Source: Bauldia sp. (GTDB taxonomy: Bacteria; Pseudomonadota; Alphaproteobacteria; Rhizobiales; Kaistiaceae). From it: DNA of 64,000 nt. The stretch covers positions 1 to 64,000 of the forward strand of contig JANQRX010000001.1 in NCBI GenBank assembly GCA_028284325.1. The letters run 5' to 3'. Below the pieces are notes generated by a model. It worked only from the letters and a program-made list of their open reading frames with translations, was not told the DNA's origin and searched no databases. Positions 55,225-64,000 of this stretch are shown here, in pieces. Made by a program: the position numbers and the translations under genes. The first letter of the stretch is position 1, and each line of letters opens with the position of its first letter.

Positions 55225-57174
55225 CTAACCGGACTTGAAGCCGATCTTGGCGTGGGTGCCGTCGCAGAACGGCTTGGTGCGTGAGCCCCCGCAGCGGCAG
55301 AGCCGTGCCGCGGTGACGCGATCGACCGTCCGGCCCGTCCCCGAGCAGATTTCGAGATTGGCCTTCACCTTCAGCGGCCCGTCGGTCTGCGGGGCGATGT
55401 CGACCGGGCCGTCGCGCACCGTCAGCGGTTCCGATTCCCGGGTCGCCGGCTCACCGGTGGCCTTGAAGCCGATCTCCACGTGCGAACCGTCGCAGAACGG
55501 CTTGGCCTTCGAGGCGCCGCACCGGCACAGGGTCGCGCGAAAGCCGATCTCCTCGCCGTCGACGGTGAGCGGCCCGCGGAAGGCATAGGGGCCGTTCTCC
55601 CGTAGATAGATCAGGTTGACCGGCGGCGCTTCCTCGTCCGCGCCCCCGTCCTTGCGGGTGTAGGTGATCGCGCCCGACGGACAGTTGTAGGCGATGCGCG
55701 TCAGGGCGTCCGCCGACATCTCGTCCGGGAAGATCCACTCGCCCGGTGTGTTGGCCTTGAACACCGCCGGCGCGCCGAGCACGCAGAAGCGTGCATGGAT
55801 GCACCGGGCGCTGTCGAAGTTGATGGCCATGTCCTTGCCCTCGGCCACCTCGACGTCGGGGCTCTGCTTGGACGGCAGGTCGTCGGGCTTCGGCGCATCC
55901 CCGGTGTGGACGGCGCCGACGGTCTTCAGCTTCTCGACACCGAAACCCTTGACCAGCGCGTCCAGCGTGTCGCCCGTGCCGGCAAGGTCGTGGCCGGCCG
56001 GGAAGATGCGCCGCGCCTGGGTCGCGAGTTCGCCGAGGCGTTCGGCCAGCATCTGCTTTTCGCCCGCGCCCCGCGGCAGTCGCGCCACGTCGCGCATGGT
56101 GGTGAAGGTGACCCCGGCGTGGATCCCCGGATGGTCCGGGTTGGCCGGCAGCGAGGCCAGATGCTCGCCGATCGGCACCAGCGCTTCCATCAGGTCGATG
56201 GCGGCGCCGACATAGAGGTGCTTGTCCTCCTGCTCGTCTGCGGCGCGGCCGTAACTCTGCACCAGCAGCCGCAGCATGTGCCCGTAGATCGAATTGGCGA
56301 GATCGAGCACGTCGGAGGCTTCCGGTTCGGTGATGTGGATCCGGTGGTCCTTGTCGAGCGGTTCGTACATCACCGGACTGTGGGCAACCGGGAAGGCGGG
56401 CGCGAAGTCCGGGTCGTCCTTGAGCCTGGCGTTGTACTGCTCGCGCACCGCCAGGAAGCGGGCGTAATGACTGTCCTCGGTGTGCTCCGGCGCGCCTTCG
56501 CCCTGCTCGATGATGGTTTCGATGGCCTGGATGGCCGTGTCGAGGTCGCGGACCAGGCAGAGGCCGGGCAGGTGGGCGTCACCCGGCCCGATCTGCGAGG
56601 CGACGTCGCCGCAGAACAGCGCCTCCTCGCCAATGTGGTGGGCGAGAACCTCGAAGCCTTGGCGGATGCCGCGATAGAGGTGGCCGACCGTTTCGTAGTC
56701 CTGGGCGCTGGCCATGATGTGGCCGCGCGGCTGCGTGCGGTGGTAGTCGGCCGGATGCACGAACTCCGAGCTGTCGTGCAGCTCCTTGCCCTCCGGGCGT
56801 TCCAGATAGATGCAATGGTCGAGCACCGCCGGCGAGAAGCCGGCGAGTTCCACCACCACACCGGACGGGTGGTACCCGGCCGGGACCGGAAAGTTGGGCC
56901 GCGATAGGTGGGGCCCGGCGCCGATGGCGCTGAGCAGGTTGCAGGCCAGCGCCAGGTGGGTCATCTCCTCCACGGCCACGGCATTGATGCCGGCCTTCCA
57001 CGACCGCACCATGGCGGCGTCCTCCGCCGACAGGCCGTCGCGCTCGCCGCGCTTGAGGCTCCAGGCGGCGTAGAGGTAGCAGCACATGACGTTGTGCTCG
57101 ATCTCAGCGGCCTCCGCGAGCATGTAGATGAGCTCTTCGCGGCTCTCGATGCGGATGGTCGGCTCTTCATGCAT
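55225..57174 (-). CDS. Ferritin-like domain protein with [4Fe-4S]-like and two CDGSH iron-sulfur modules
   Basis: The 649-aa protein is modular. Residues about 1-260 form a ferritin-like (VioB-type, PF12902-like) domain with EHNVMCCYLYAAW and AVEEMTHLALACNLL, carrying ExxH-type iron ligands. A helical middle follows. Around residue 465 is a Fer4_19-like mono-cluster segment with CIHARFCVLG and YNCPSGAITY. Two CDGSH motifs end the protein: CRCGASKAKPFCDGSH and CRCGGSRTKPFCDGTH. Such a build suggests electron transfer with a di-iron oxidase-like site; no function is established to my knowledge. Start 57174 is the first ATG before the conserved part. Confidence 0.85.
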   Translation of the reverse strand: MHEEPTIRIESREELIYMLAEAAEIEHNVMCCYLYAAWSLKRGERDGLSAEDAAMVRSWKAGINAVAVEEMTHLALACNLLSAIGAGPHLSRPNFPVPAGYHPSGVVVELAGFSPAVLDHCIYLERPEGKELHDSSEFVHPADYHRTQPRGHIMASAQDYETVGHLYRGIRQGFEVLAHHIGEEALFCGDVASQIGPGDAHLPGLCLVRDLDTAIQAIETIIEQGEGAPEHTEDSHYARFLAVREQYNARLKDDPDFAPAFPVAHSPVMYEPLDKDHRIHITEPEASDVLDLANSIYGHMLRLLVQSYGRAADEQEDKHLYVGAAIDLMEALVPIGEHLASLPANPDHPGIHAGVTFTTMRDVARLPRGAGEKQMLAERLGELATQARRIFPAGHDLAGTGDTLDALVKGFGVEKLKTVGAVHTGDAPKPDDLPSKQSPDVEVAEGKDMAINFDSARCIHARFCVLGAPAVFKANTPGEWIFPDEMSADALTRIAYNCPSGAITYTRKDGGADEEAPPVNLIYLRENGPYAFRGPLTVDGEEIGFRATLCRCGASKAKPFCDGSHVEIGFKATGEPATRESEPLTVRDGPVDIAPQTDGPLKVKANLEICSGTGRTVDRVTAARLCRCGGSRTKPFCDGTHAKIGFKSG

Positions 57175-57343
57175 GGGAAAGGCAGTCCTTGTGCTCGCCG
57201 GTGACAGTGCGGCCCGCATGTTAGCCGGCCCGCCCGGCCTTGGCGACGTGCCGTTGACGGGCCGGTAGGCAAGACACGCCGCCAGCGGCTAGGATGACCC
57301 GCATGACTCCCATGATCCTCACCTGTCCCGCCCGCCCGCCTGT

Positions 57344-58321
57344 ATGATCCGCTTCGTCGGGGTGCGGCTGTTCCACGCCGCCTTTGTCATGCTCGCGGTC
57401 AGCCTGATCGCGTTCAGCCTGTTTCGCTTCGTTGGCGATCCGATCGCCCAGATGGTCGGCACCGAAACCTCGATCGAGGACCAGGAGCGCCTGCGCGAGC
57501 AACTCGGCCTCAACGATTCCCTGCCCGAGCAGTTCGGCCGGTTCGTGGGCGATCTCGTGCGCGGCGATTTTGGCTTCTCGTTCCGGACCCGCGAACCGAT
57601 CGGCGAGATGATCGTGGCGCGGCTGCCGGCGACGCTCGAACTCAGCCTGGTTTCGCTGCTCCTGTCGCTGGTGATCGGCATTCCCGCCGGCGCCTACACC
57701 GCAATCCGCAACAAATCGCCCGGGGCGACCGCCGTCCTGCTGGTCTCCCTCGTCGGCGTCTCGGTGCCGACCTTCGTGATCGGCATCGCGCTGATCTATG
57801 TCTTCGGGGTCGAACTCGGCTGGCTGCCGACCTTCGGCCGTGGCGAGACGGTCGCCATCGGCTGGTGGACCACGGGCCTTGCGACGCTGAGCGGCCTGAA
57901 GGCGATCATCATGCCGGCGGCGACGCTCGCCGTGTACCAGCTCACCCTCACCATGCGGCTGGTCCGCTCCGAGATGCTGGAGGTCATGCGCAGCGACCAC
58001 ATCCGTTTCGCCGAGGCGCGCGGGTTGTCGCACGGCACGATCCACTACCGTCACGGCCTGCGCGGCACGCTGGTGCCGGTGGTGACCATCGTCGGCCTGC
58101 AGTTCGGCGGCATCATCGCCTTTTCGATCGTGACGGAGTCGGTGTTCCAGTGGCCGGGCATGGGGCTCCTGTTCCTGGAGTCGATCCGATTCGTCGATAT
58201 CCCGGTCATGTCGGTCTATCTGGTGATCGTCGCGGCCCTGTTCGTGCTCATCAACCTGATCGTCGACATCACCTATTTCCTGATCGATCCCCGCATCCGG
58301 GTGCGGGCGCGGGAGGGCTGA
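57344..58321 (+). CDS. ABC transporter permease, DppB/OppB type
   Basis: The 325-aa protein begins MIRFVGVRLFHAAFVMLAVSLIAF and has six membrane helices. The DppB signature region is RLPATLELSLVSLLLSLVIGIPAGAY, and the EAA loop MLEVMRSDHIRFAEARGLS carries the NBD-contact sequence. First gene of a three-gene peptide/nickel-type operon. Confidence 0.93.
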   Translation: MIRFVGVRLFHAAFVMLAVSLIAFSLFRFVGDPIAQMVGTETSIEDQERLREQLGLNDSLPEQFGRFVGDLVRGDFGFSFRTREPIGEMIVARLPATLELSLVSLLLSLVIGIPAGAYTAIRNKSPGATAVLLVSLVGVSVPTFVIGIALIYVFGVELGWLPTFGRGETVAIGWWTTGLATLSGLKAIIMPAATLAVYQLTLTMRLVRSEMLEVMRSDHIRFAEARGLSHGTIHYRHGLRGTLVPVVTIVGLQFGGIIAFSIVTESVFQWPGMGLLFLESIRFVDIPVMSVYLVIVAALFVLINLIVDITYFLIDPRIRVRAREG

Positions 58322-58325
58322 CGCC

Positions 58326-59252
58326 ATGGCTAGCCTCGCCCGCCGCTGGCGCGACTTCACGCTCAACAACGAGATCGTCTATCTGTGGCTGCGCGCACCC
58401 GCGGCGCAGATCGCCACCCTCGTGGCCACGGTCCTGATCGCGGCGACGCTGGCCGCACCCCTGGTCGCGCCGACCGATCCGTTCGATCTCGCCACCTTCT
58501 CGATCCTCGATTCCTTCGTCCCCCCGGTGTGGACCGACGGCGGCGATCCGCGCTTCATCCTCGGCACCGACGACCAGGGGCGCGATCTCCTGTCGTCGAT
58601 CCTCTACGGCGCGCGCCTGTCGATCCTCGTCGGCGCTGCGGCCATCGCCTTTGCCGTGGTCATCGGCGTCAGCCTCGGCATGATCGCCGGCTATTTCGGC
58701 GGCTGGCTCGATACGGTGATCATGCGGGTCGCCGACGTGCAGTTGAGCCTGCCGGCGATCATGACCGCACTCCTGATCGACGGCGTGGCCCGCGGCATCC
58801 TGCCCGCCGCCCGGCACGACGACCTCATGTTCTATGTGCTGGTCGGCGCCATCGGCCTGTCGCTGTGGGTCAACTTTGCCCGCACCGCGCGCGCCTCGAC
58901 GCTGGTGGAGCGCGGCAAGGAGTACGTGCAGGCCGCCGAAATCCTCGGCGTCGGCCGCTTCCGCATCCTCCTGACCCACATCCTGCCCAACATCCGCGGA
59001 CCGATCATGGTCATCATGACCGTCGATCTCGCCGTTGCCATCCTGCTGGAGGCCACCCTGTCGTTCCTCGGCGTCGGCGTGCCCGCCAGCCAGCCCTCCC
59101 TCGGCACCCTGATCCGCATCGGTAACGACTACATCTTCTCCGGCGAATGGTGGGTGGTGGCGTTCCCGGCGCTGACGCTGATCGTCCTCATCATCTCGGT
59201 CAACGTCGTCGGCGACTTCCTGCGCGACGCCCTTAATCCCAAGCTGCGGTAG
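58326..59252 (+). CDS. ABC transporter permease, DppC/OppC type
   Basis: The 308-aa protein has the OppC N-terminal cytoplasmic tail and first helix, then HPRFILGTDDQGRDLLS-like FILGTDDQGRDLLSSILYG, and the EAA loop STLVERGKEYVQAAEILGVG. The stop-to-start gap after the DppB gene is 4 nt and to the ATPase gene 4 nt, so these are one transcript. Confidence 0.93.
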   Translation: MASLARRWRDFTLNNEIVYLWLRAPAAQIATLVATVLIAATLAAPLVAPTDPFDLATFSILDSFVPPVWTDGGDPRFILGTDDQGRDLLSSILYGARLSILVGAAAIAFAVVIGVSLGMIAGYFGGWLDTVIMRVADVQLSLPAIMTALLIDGVARGILPAARHDDLMFYVLVGAIGLSLWVNFARTARASTLVERGKEYVQAAEILGVGRFRILLTHILPNIRGPIMVIMTVDLAVAILLEATLSFLGVGVPASQPSLGTLIRIGNDYIFSGEWWVVAFPALTLIVLIISVNVVGDFLRDALNPKLR

Positions 59253-59256
59253 GCGG

Positions 59257-60978
<1,722 letters not shown>

Positions 60979-61003
60979 CGCCGGGGCGGGAGCCGCCCCG
61001 GCG
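60979..61003. terminator. Strong bidirectional hairpin between the ABC operon and its convergent binding-protein gene
   Basis: CGCCGGGGCGG/CCGCCCCGGCG form an 11-bp perfect stem with a 3-nt loop. It starts right after the ATPase stop and lies 19 nt from the stop of the convergent gene. There is no T-tract on either strand. Confidence 0.6.
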
Positions 61004-61021
61004 AAGGTTGTTGCCGTCAGG

Positions 61022-62617
61022 TCAGTTCACGGTGACCCAGCGCAGGATGAAGAAGTTGTCCGTGCGCTGCGACACCTCGACGTTGTCCTTCGAGCCCCAG
61101 ACCAGAGGCTGGATGTACATCGGCACGTAGGCCACCTCGTCCTGCAGGATCTTGTGGACCTCGTCGATCATGCCCTGGCGCTTGGTGTCGTCCAGTTCCT
61201 GCTGGATCATCGGCAGGAGCTCGTCGACGCGGGCGTCGGAGAAGCCGCCGAAGTTCCACGAGCCGAGCTTCTTCTCAGTGTTCGGCGTCGAGGCGAGGAA
61301 GCGGATCGGATGCTCGGCATCAAACGTACCCGGCGACCAGCCGAGCATGTACATGTCGAAATTGTCCTCGCGCAGCTCCGGCCAGTAGTTGCGCACCGGC
61401 ATGGCGGTGAGCTTGGCGTCGACGCCGACCTGGGCCAGCATCGAGGCGGCGGCCCGGCAGATCTCCTCGTCGTTGATGTAGCGGTCGTTGGGGCACATCA
61501 GGCCGAAGGAGAAGCCGTCCGCGTAGCCGGCCTCGGCAAGCAGGGCCTTCGCCGCGTCCGGATCGTAGGGCAGGCGGTCAGCGAGGCTCTCGGTGAAGCC
61601 GCGCATCGCCGGGCTGACGAGCTGCGAGGCCGGGGCGGCGTTGCCGCGCATCACCCGCGAGACCAGCGCGTCGACGTCGATCGCCTGATAGATCGCCTTG
61701 CGCACCCGCACGTCGAGGAACGGATTGGCGTCGGCGGTCTCGTCGGAGAACTGCAGTGCGTCGCGGTCGTGACCGAAGCCGAACATGATGACGCGCGCCT
61801 CGACGCCCTCGTGCACGGTGTAGCCGTCGGCGCTCTTCAGACGTGGCACGTCCTGCAGCGGGATCGGCTCGATGAAGTCGATCTCGCCGGACAGCAGAGC
61901 GGCAATTCCGGTGGCCTGGTTGCTGATCGGCGTGAACACGGCCTGGGTCAGGTTGTGCTCGACCGTATCCCACCAGCCGTCATAGGGCTCCAGCACCGTG
62001 CGGACACTGGGATTGCGCTCCACCAGCCGGAAGGCGGCGGTGCCGTTGGCGTTGCGGGTGGCGAAGTTCTCCTCGTCGCGGGCCGGCAGCTCGGCGCCAT
62101 TCGCTTCCGCCCAGTCGCGATCCATGACCATGAAGTTGGCGATCGAATCCGGAAACAGCGGATTGGGCGCGTTGGTCATGAAGTCGATGGTGAAGTCGTC
62201 GACGACCTTGACCTCGCTCACCGGCGCGAACCACGAGCGCACGTCCGATTGCTCCGAACTCGCCCGCTCGTAGGAGAACAGCACGTCGTCGGCGTCGAAG
62301 GCGGCGCCGTCGTGGAAGGTGACGCCCTCGCGCAGATGGAAGCGCCAGCCGTCGGCCCCGAGCGGCTCCCAGCTTTCCGCGAGCGCCGGCTCGATCCGCA
62401 TCTCGCGGTTCCGGCGGACGAGGCCCTCGTAGACGTTATTGAGGAAGCCGAGCACCGGCGCCGAATTGGCCGCGTGCGGGTCCATGGACTGCGGGTCGGT
62501 GGTGCCGGCCCAGCGGAATTCGTTGGCCGCGGCCGAACCGACGGCGAGGCCGGCTGCGACGACGCCGAGGACGGCGGCGCGGGCCAGCGCATGGGTGGAT
62601 GATCCTGTCCAGGTCAT
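61022..62617 (-). CDS. Extracellular solute-binding protein, SBP_bac_5 family
   Basis: The 531-aa periplasmic protein has a signal peptide (ALARAAVLGVVAAGLAVGSAAAN). The SBP_bac_5 pattern follows: EFRWAGTTDPQSMDPHAANS, YEGLVRRN, ESWEPLGADGWRFHLREGVTFHDGA, DVDALVSRVMRGNAAPA and YVPMYIQPLVWG. It probably supplies the adjacent permease/ATPase operon, although it is on the opposite strand and convergent with it. The ligand cannot be predicted beyond peptide-like compounds. Confidence 0.92.
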   Translation of the reverse strand: MTWTGSSTHALARAAVLGVVAAGLAVGSAAANEFRWAGTTDPQSMDPHAANSAPVLGFLNNVYEGLVRRNREMRIEPALAESWEPLGADGWRFHLREGVTFHDGAAFDADDVLFSYERASSEQSDVRSWFAPVSEVKVVDDFTIDFMTNAPNPLFPDSIANFMVMDRDWAEANGAELPARDEENFATRNANGTAAFRLVERNPSVRTVLEPYDGWWDTVEHNLTQAVFTPISNQATGIAALLSGEIDFIEPIPLQDVPRLKSADGYTVHEGVEARVIMFGFGHDRDALQFSDETADANPFLDVRVRKAIYQAIDVDALVSRVMRGNAAPASQLVSPAMRGFTESLADRLPYDPDAAKALLAEAGYADGFSFGLMCPNDRYINDEEICRAAASMLAQVGVDAKLTAMPVRNYWPELREDNFDMYMLGWSPGTFDAEHPIRFLASTPNTEKKLGSWNFGGFSDARVDELLPMIQQELDDTKRQGMIDEVHKILQDEVAYVPMYIQPLVWGSKDNVEVSQRTDNFFILRWVTVN

Positions 62618-62716
62618 AGGTGATCCTCTTTCTTGACTTGGTCGGTTGAGATGTCGTCAGCGCCCACGGGATCTGATCCTCCCGCACATAGGTCGCGCGG
62701 CGCAAACTGACAGTTT

Positions 62717-63457
62717 CTAGAGACGCGCCTGCCCGACCCGCGCCGCGAGCGCGGCGGCCTGTTCCTTGCGTTCGCTGTAGCGGTCGACCAGGTAGTCGCG
62801 CCGGTCGCGGGTCAGCAGCGTGAACTTCACCAGTTCCTCCATCACGTCGACCACCCGATCATAGTACGAAGATGGCTTCATGCGACCGCCCTCGTCGAAT
62901 TCGAGGAAAGCCTTCGGTACCGACGACTGGTTGGGGATGGTGAGCATGCGCATCCAGCGGCCGAGGACGCGCAACTGGTTGACGGCGTTGAACGATTGCG
63001 ATCCGCCGGACACCTGCATGACGGCGAGGGTCTTGCCCTGGGTCGGCCGGATGCCGCCCAGCGACAGGGGAATCCAGTCGATCTGGGCCTTGAGCACGCT
63101 GGTCATGGCGCCGTGGCGTTCAGGCGAGACCCACACCATGCCCTCGCTCCACGCGGCAAGGTCGCGCAACTCGCGCACTTTCACGTGGTCGGCGTCGGCA
63201 TCGTCGGGGAGCGGCAAGCCGGCGGGGTCGAAGAAACGGACCTCGACGCCGTAGCGCTGCAGGATGCGCGCCGCCTCCTGGCCGAGCAGGCGGCTGTAGG
63301 AGCGCTTGCGCAGCGAACCGGTGAGGATCAGGATCCGCGGCCGGTGGCGGGCGCGTTCGCTGGCGAACAGCGCCTGGTCGTCGATCAGGTGAAAGCTCGC
63401 CTCGTCGACGTTGGGGACGCCGTCATGGGCGTCGAAGCCGTGCTCCACCTCAGACAT
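62717..63457 (-). CDS. arsH: ArsH-type NADPH-dependent FMN reductase
   Basis: The 246-aa flavodoxin-like protein has [20 protein letters not shown] (FMN phosphate loop), [23 protein letters not shown] and [17 protein letters not shown], all ArsH signatures. ArsH oxidises trivalent organoarsenicals or acts as a general quinone/metal reductase. ATG at 63457 overlaps the arsR stop by 8 nt, so coupled translation is likely. Longer frames reaching 63958 are shadows over arsR. Confidence 0.92.
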   Translation of the reverse strand: MSEVEHGFDAHDGVPNVDEASFHLIDDQALFASERARHRPRILILTGSLRKRSYSRLLGQEAARILQRYGVEVRFFDPAGLPLPDDADADHVKVRELRDLAAWSEGMVWVSPERHGAMTSVLKAQIDWIPLSLGGIRPTQGKTLAVMQVSGGSQSFNAVNQLRVLGRWMRMLTIPNQSSVPKAFLEFDEGGRMKPSSYYDRVVDVMEELVKFTLLTRDRRDYLVDRYSERKEQAAALAARVGQARL

Positions 63458-63803
63458 CGCGGCAAGGCCCGTCGACTGCGCGCGACCACGCCACGCTCGT
63501 GTCCGGCGCCGCGCCCAGCATCGCGCCGCAGCAATCCTCCAGAAGATAGGCGATGAGGTGGCGCATGCCCTCCATGTCGGCGAAGTAGCGGACACTGCGG
63601 CCCTCGCGCCGGAACGTCGTGAGCCCCGCCCGCGACAGGATGGCGAGATTGGTGGAGATGGTGTTCTGGCGTTGCGCCAGCCCGCGTGCGATCTCGCCGG
63701 CACACAGGCCGTCGGGCCCGGCGCGCACCAGCGTCCGGAAGATGTCGATCCGCGTTTCCTGGGCCAGTGCGCCGAGGGCGGCGAGCGATGCTGTCCTATC
63801 CAT
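63450..63803 (-). CDS. arsR: ArsR-family transcriptional repressor
   Basis: The 117-aa winged-helix protein has [51 protein letters not shown] and [28 protein letters not shown]. The paired Cys near residues 91-92, in the C-terminal dimer helix, resemble the thiolate site of arsenical ArsR proteins with C-terminal Cys pairs rather than the CVC of the helix-4 type. It is followed by arsH. No arsB/acr3 or arsC is present in the window. Confidence 0.9.
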   Translation of the reverse strand: MDRTASLAALGALAQETRIDIFRTLVRAGPDGLCAGEIARGLAQRQNTISTNLAILSRAGLTTFRREGRSVRYFADMEGMRHLIAYLLEDCCGAMLGAAPDTSVAWSRAVDGPCRDV

Positions 63804-63825
63804 ATTTCATGATTACTCGATATAT
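63802..63825. promoter_or_regulatory. Candidate ArsR operator
   Basis: ATATTTC (63802-63808) and GATATAT (63819-63825) form an inverted repeat with one mismatch, 10-nt spacer, overlapping the arsR start codon and immediate upstream region. This is a normal place for ArsR autorepression. Confidence 0.5.
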
Positions 63826-63865
63826 TTAGGGGAATCAACAGACCGTGTCGACCGGCCTTGTGCAT

Positions 63866-63890
63866 GGTTCGGTTTTCTTCTATTCGAACC
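63866..63890. promoter_or_regulatory. Inverted repeat upstream of the DeoR-type gene
   Basis: GGTTCG (63866-63871) and CGAACC (63885-63890) are exact inverted arms with a 13-nt T/C-rich spacer, 15 nt before the DeoR ATG. DeoR/GlpR regulators bind repeated TTCG/CGAA sites, so autoregulation is plausible. Confidence 0.5.
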
Positions 63891-63904
63891 TCATCGGCTT
63901 TCGT

Positions 63905-64000
63905 ATGGATCGTCAAGTGAACGCACTGACGCCCCGGCAGCGGGCCATTGTCGAGCACATCCGCGACACCGGGCGCGGCCTGGTCGACGACCTCGCCGCC
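63905..64000 (+). CDS. DeoR/GlpR-type transcriptional regulator, N-terminus only (runs off the window)
   Basis: The 32 visible residues contain [20 protein letters not shown] followed by DDLAA, the first helix and turn of the DeoR winged helix. ATG at 63905, or GTG at 63917 in the same frame. It is divergent from arsR with 101 bp between starts. The effector domain lies outside the window. Confidence 0.65.
   Translation, partial: MDRQVNALTPRQRAIVEHIRDTGRGLVDDLAA

Overview
The window is a chromosomal segment of a high-GC alphaproteobacterium, most likely a member of the Hyphomicrobiales (Rhizobiales). The evidence is gene content and order: fabI-fabB-fabA next to irr; coaBC, ubiB, ubiE, mutM, echA, rpsT, dnaA, dnaN, recF and gyrB in one block; an ActS/ActR-type redox two-component pair followed by mmcB; an intracellular PHA depolymerase; and DUF2852 and DUF1761 proteins. 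Nearly all of it is ordinary housekeeping sequence. No insertion sequence, integrase, prophage, CRISPR array or rRNA was found. One tRNA-Ser(GGA) lies at the left edge.

Layout: 0-5.4 kb holds tRNA-Ser, msrA, a CHAD protein, a Tat-exported CpdB-like nucleotidase, a YdeI/OmpD-like protein and a methyltransferase. 5.4-9.3 kb is a patchy accessory stretch. It has a four-helix membrane protein next to a duplicated scrap of the mepA 3' end, then mepA, a VOC protein, and a pair of unrecognised AT-richer genes, one with a HEPN-like R-x4-H motif and one with a CxxC zinc-ribbon-like segment. 9.3-24.8 kb is core: lepA, a C92-type hydrolase, fabI/fabB/fabA with divergent irr, an SH3 protein, moeB, cysK, dut, coaBC with an unusual N-terminal helix-turn-helix-like extension, ubiB, ubiE, mutM, an enoyl-CoA hydratase and rpsT. 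24.8-32.7 kb is the replication block: an AT-rich gap, a rhodanese, dnaA, dnaN, recF and gyrB. 33-36.2 kb contains a phosphotransferase-like protein, an HxlR regulator divergent from a conserved hypothetical, and an AT-rich orphan gene. 36.2-51 kb carries an ABC-2 exporter, an MBL hydrolase, an MFS transporter, a CPA2 antiporter, phaZ, actS/actR, mmcB, a hot-dog dehydratase and a DUF1624 membrane protein. 49.8-54 kb holds the efp-fucU-SMP30 operon, with epmA-epmB divergent from efp. 54-61 kb has a thioredoxin/CcdA pair, a ferritin-like/CDGSH multidomain protein and a dipeptide-type ABC operon with a convergent binding-protein gene. 62.7-64 kb has arsH-arsR and the beginning of a DeoR-type regulator.

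Functional links visible in the window: unsaturated fatty acid synthesis (FabA/FabB/FabI) beside the iron regulator Irr; EF-P with the two enzymes expected to beta-lysylate it; replication initiation, clamp, RecF and gyrase in tandem; a split DsbD-like reductant shuttle (periplasmic thioredoxin plus CcdA-like carrier); and an arsenic-type repressor with ArsH.

The most interesting non-routine signals are the frame-aligned duplication of the mepA 3' end flanking a foreign-looking small membrane gene, the two-gene HEPN-like/zinc-ribbon islet, the CoaBC fusion with direct repeats just upstream, the ferritin-like/CDGSH fusion, and a hydrolase gene whose conserved coding sequence runs upstream of any canonical start codon. 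I did not find a clear-cut new multi-gene system; the 7.7-9.2 kb pair is the best candidate.
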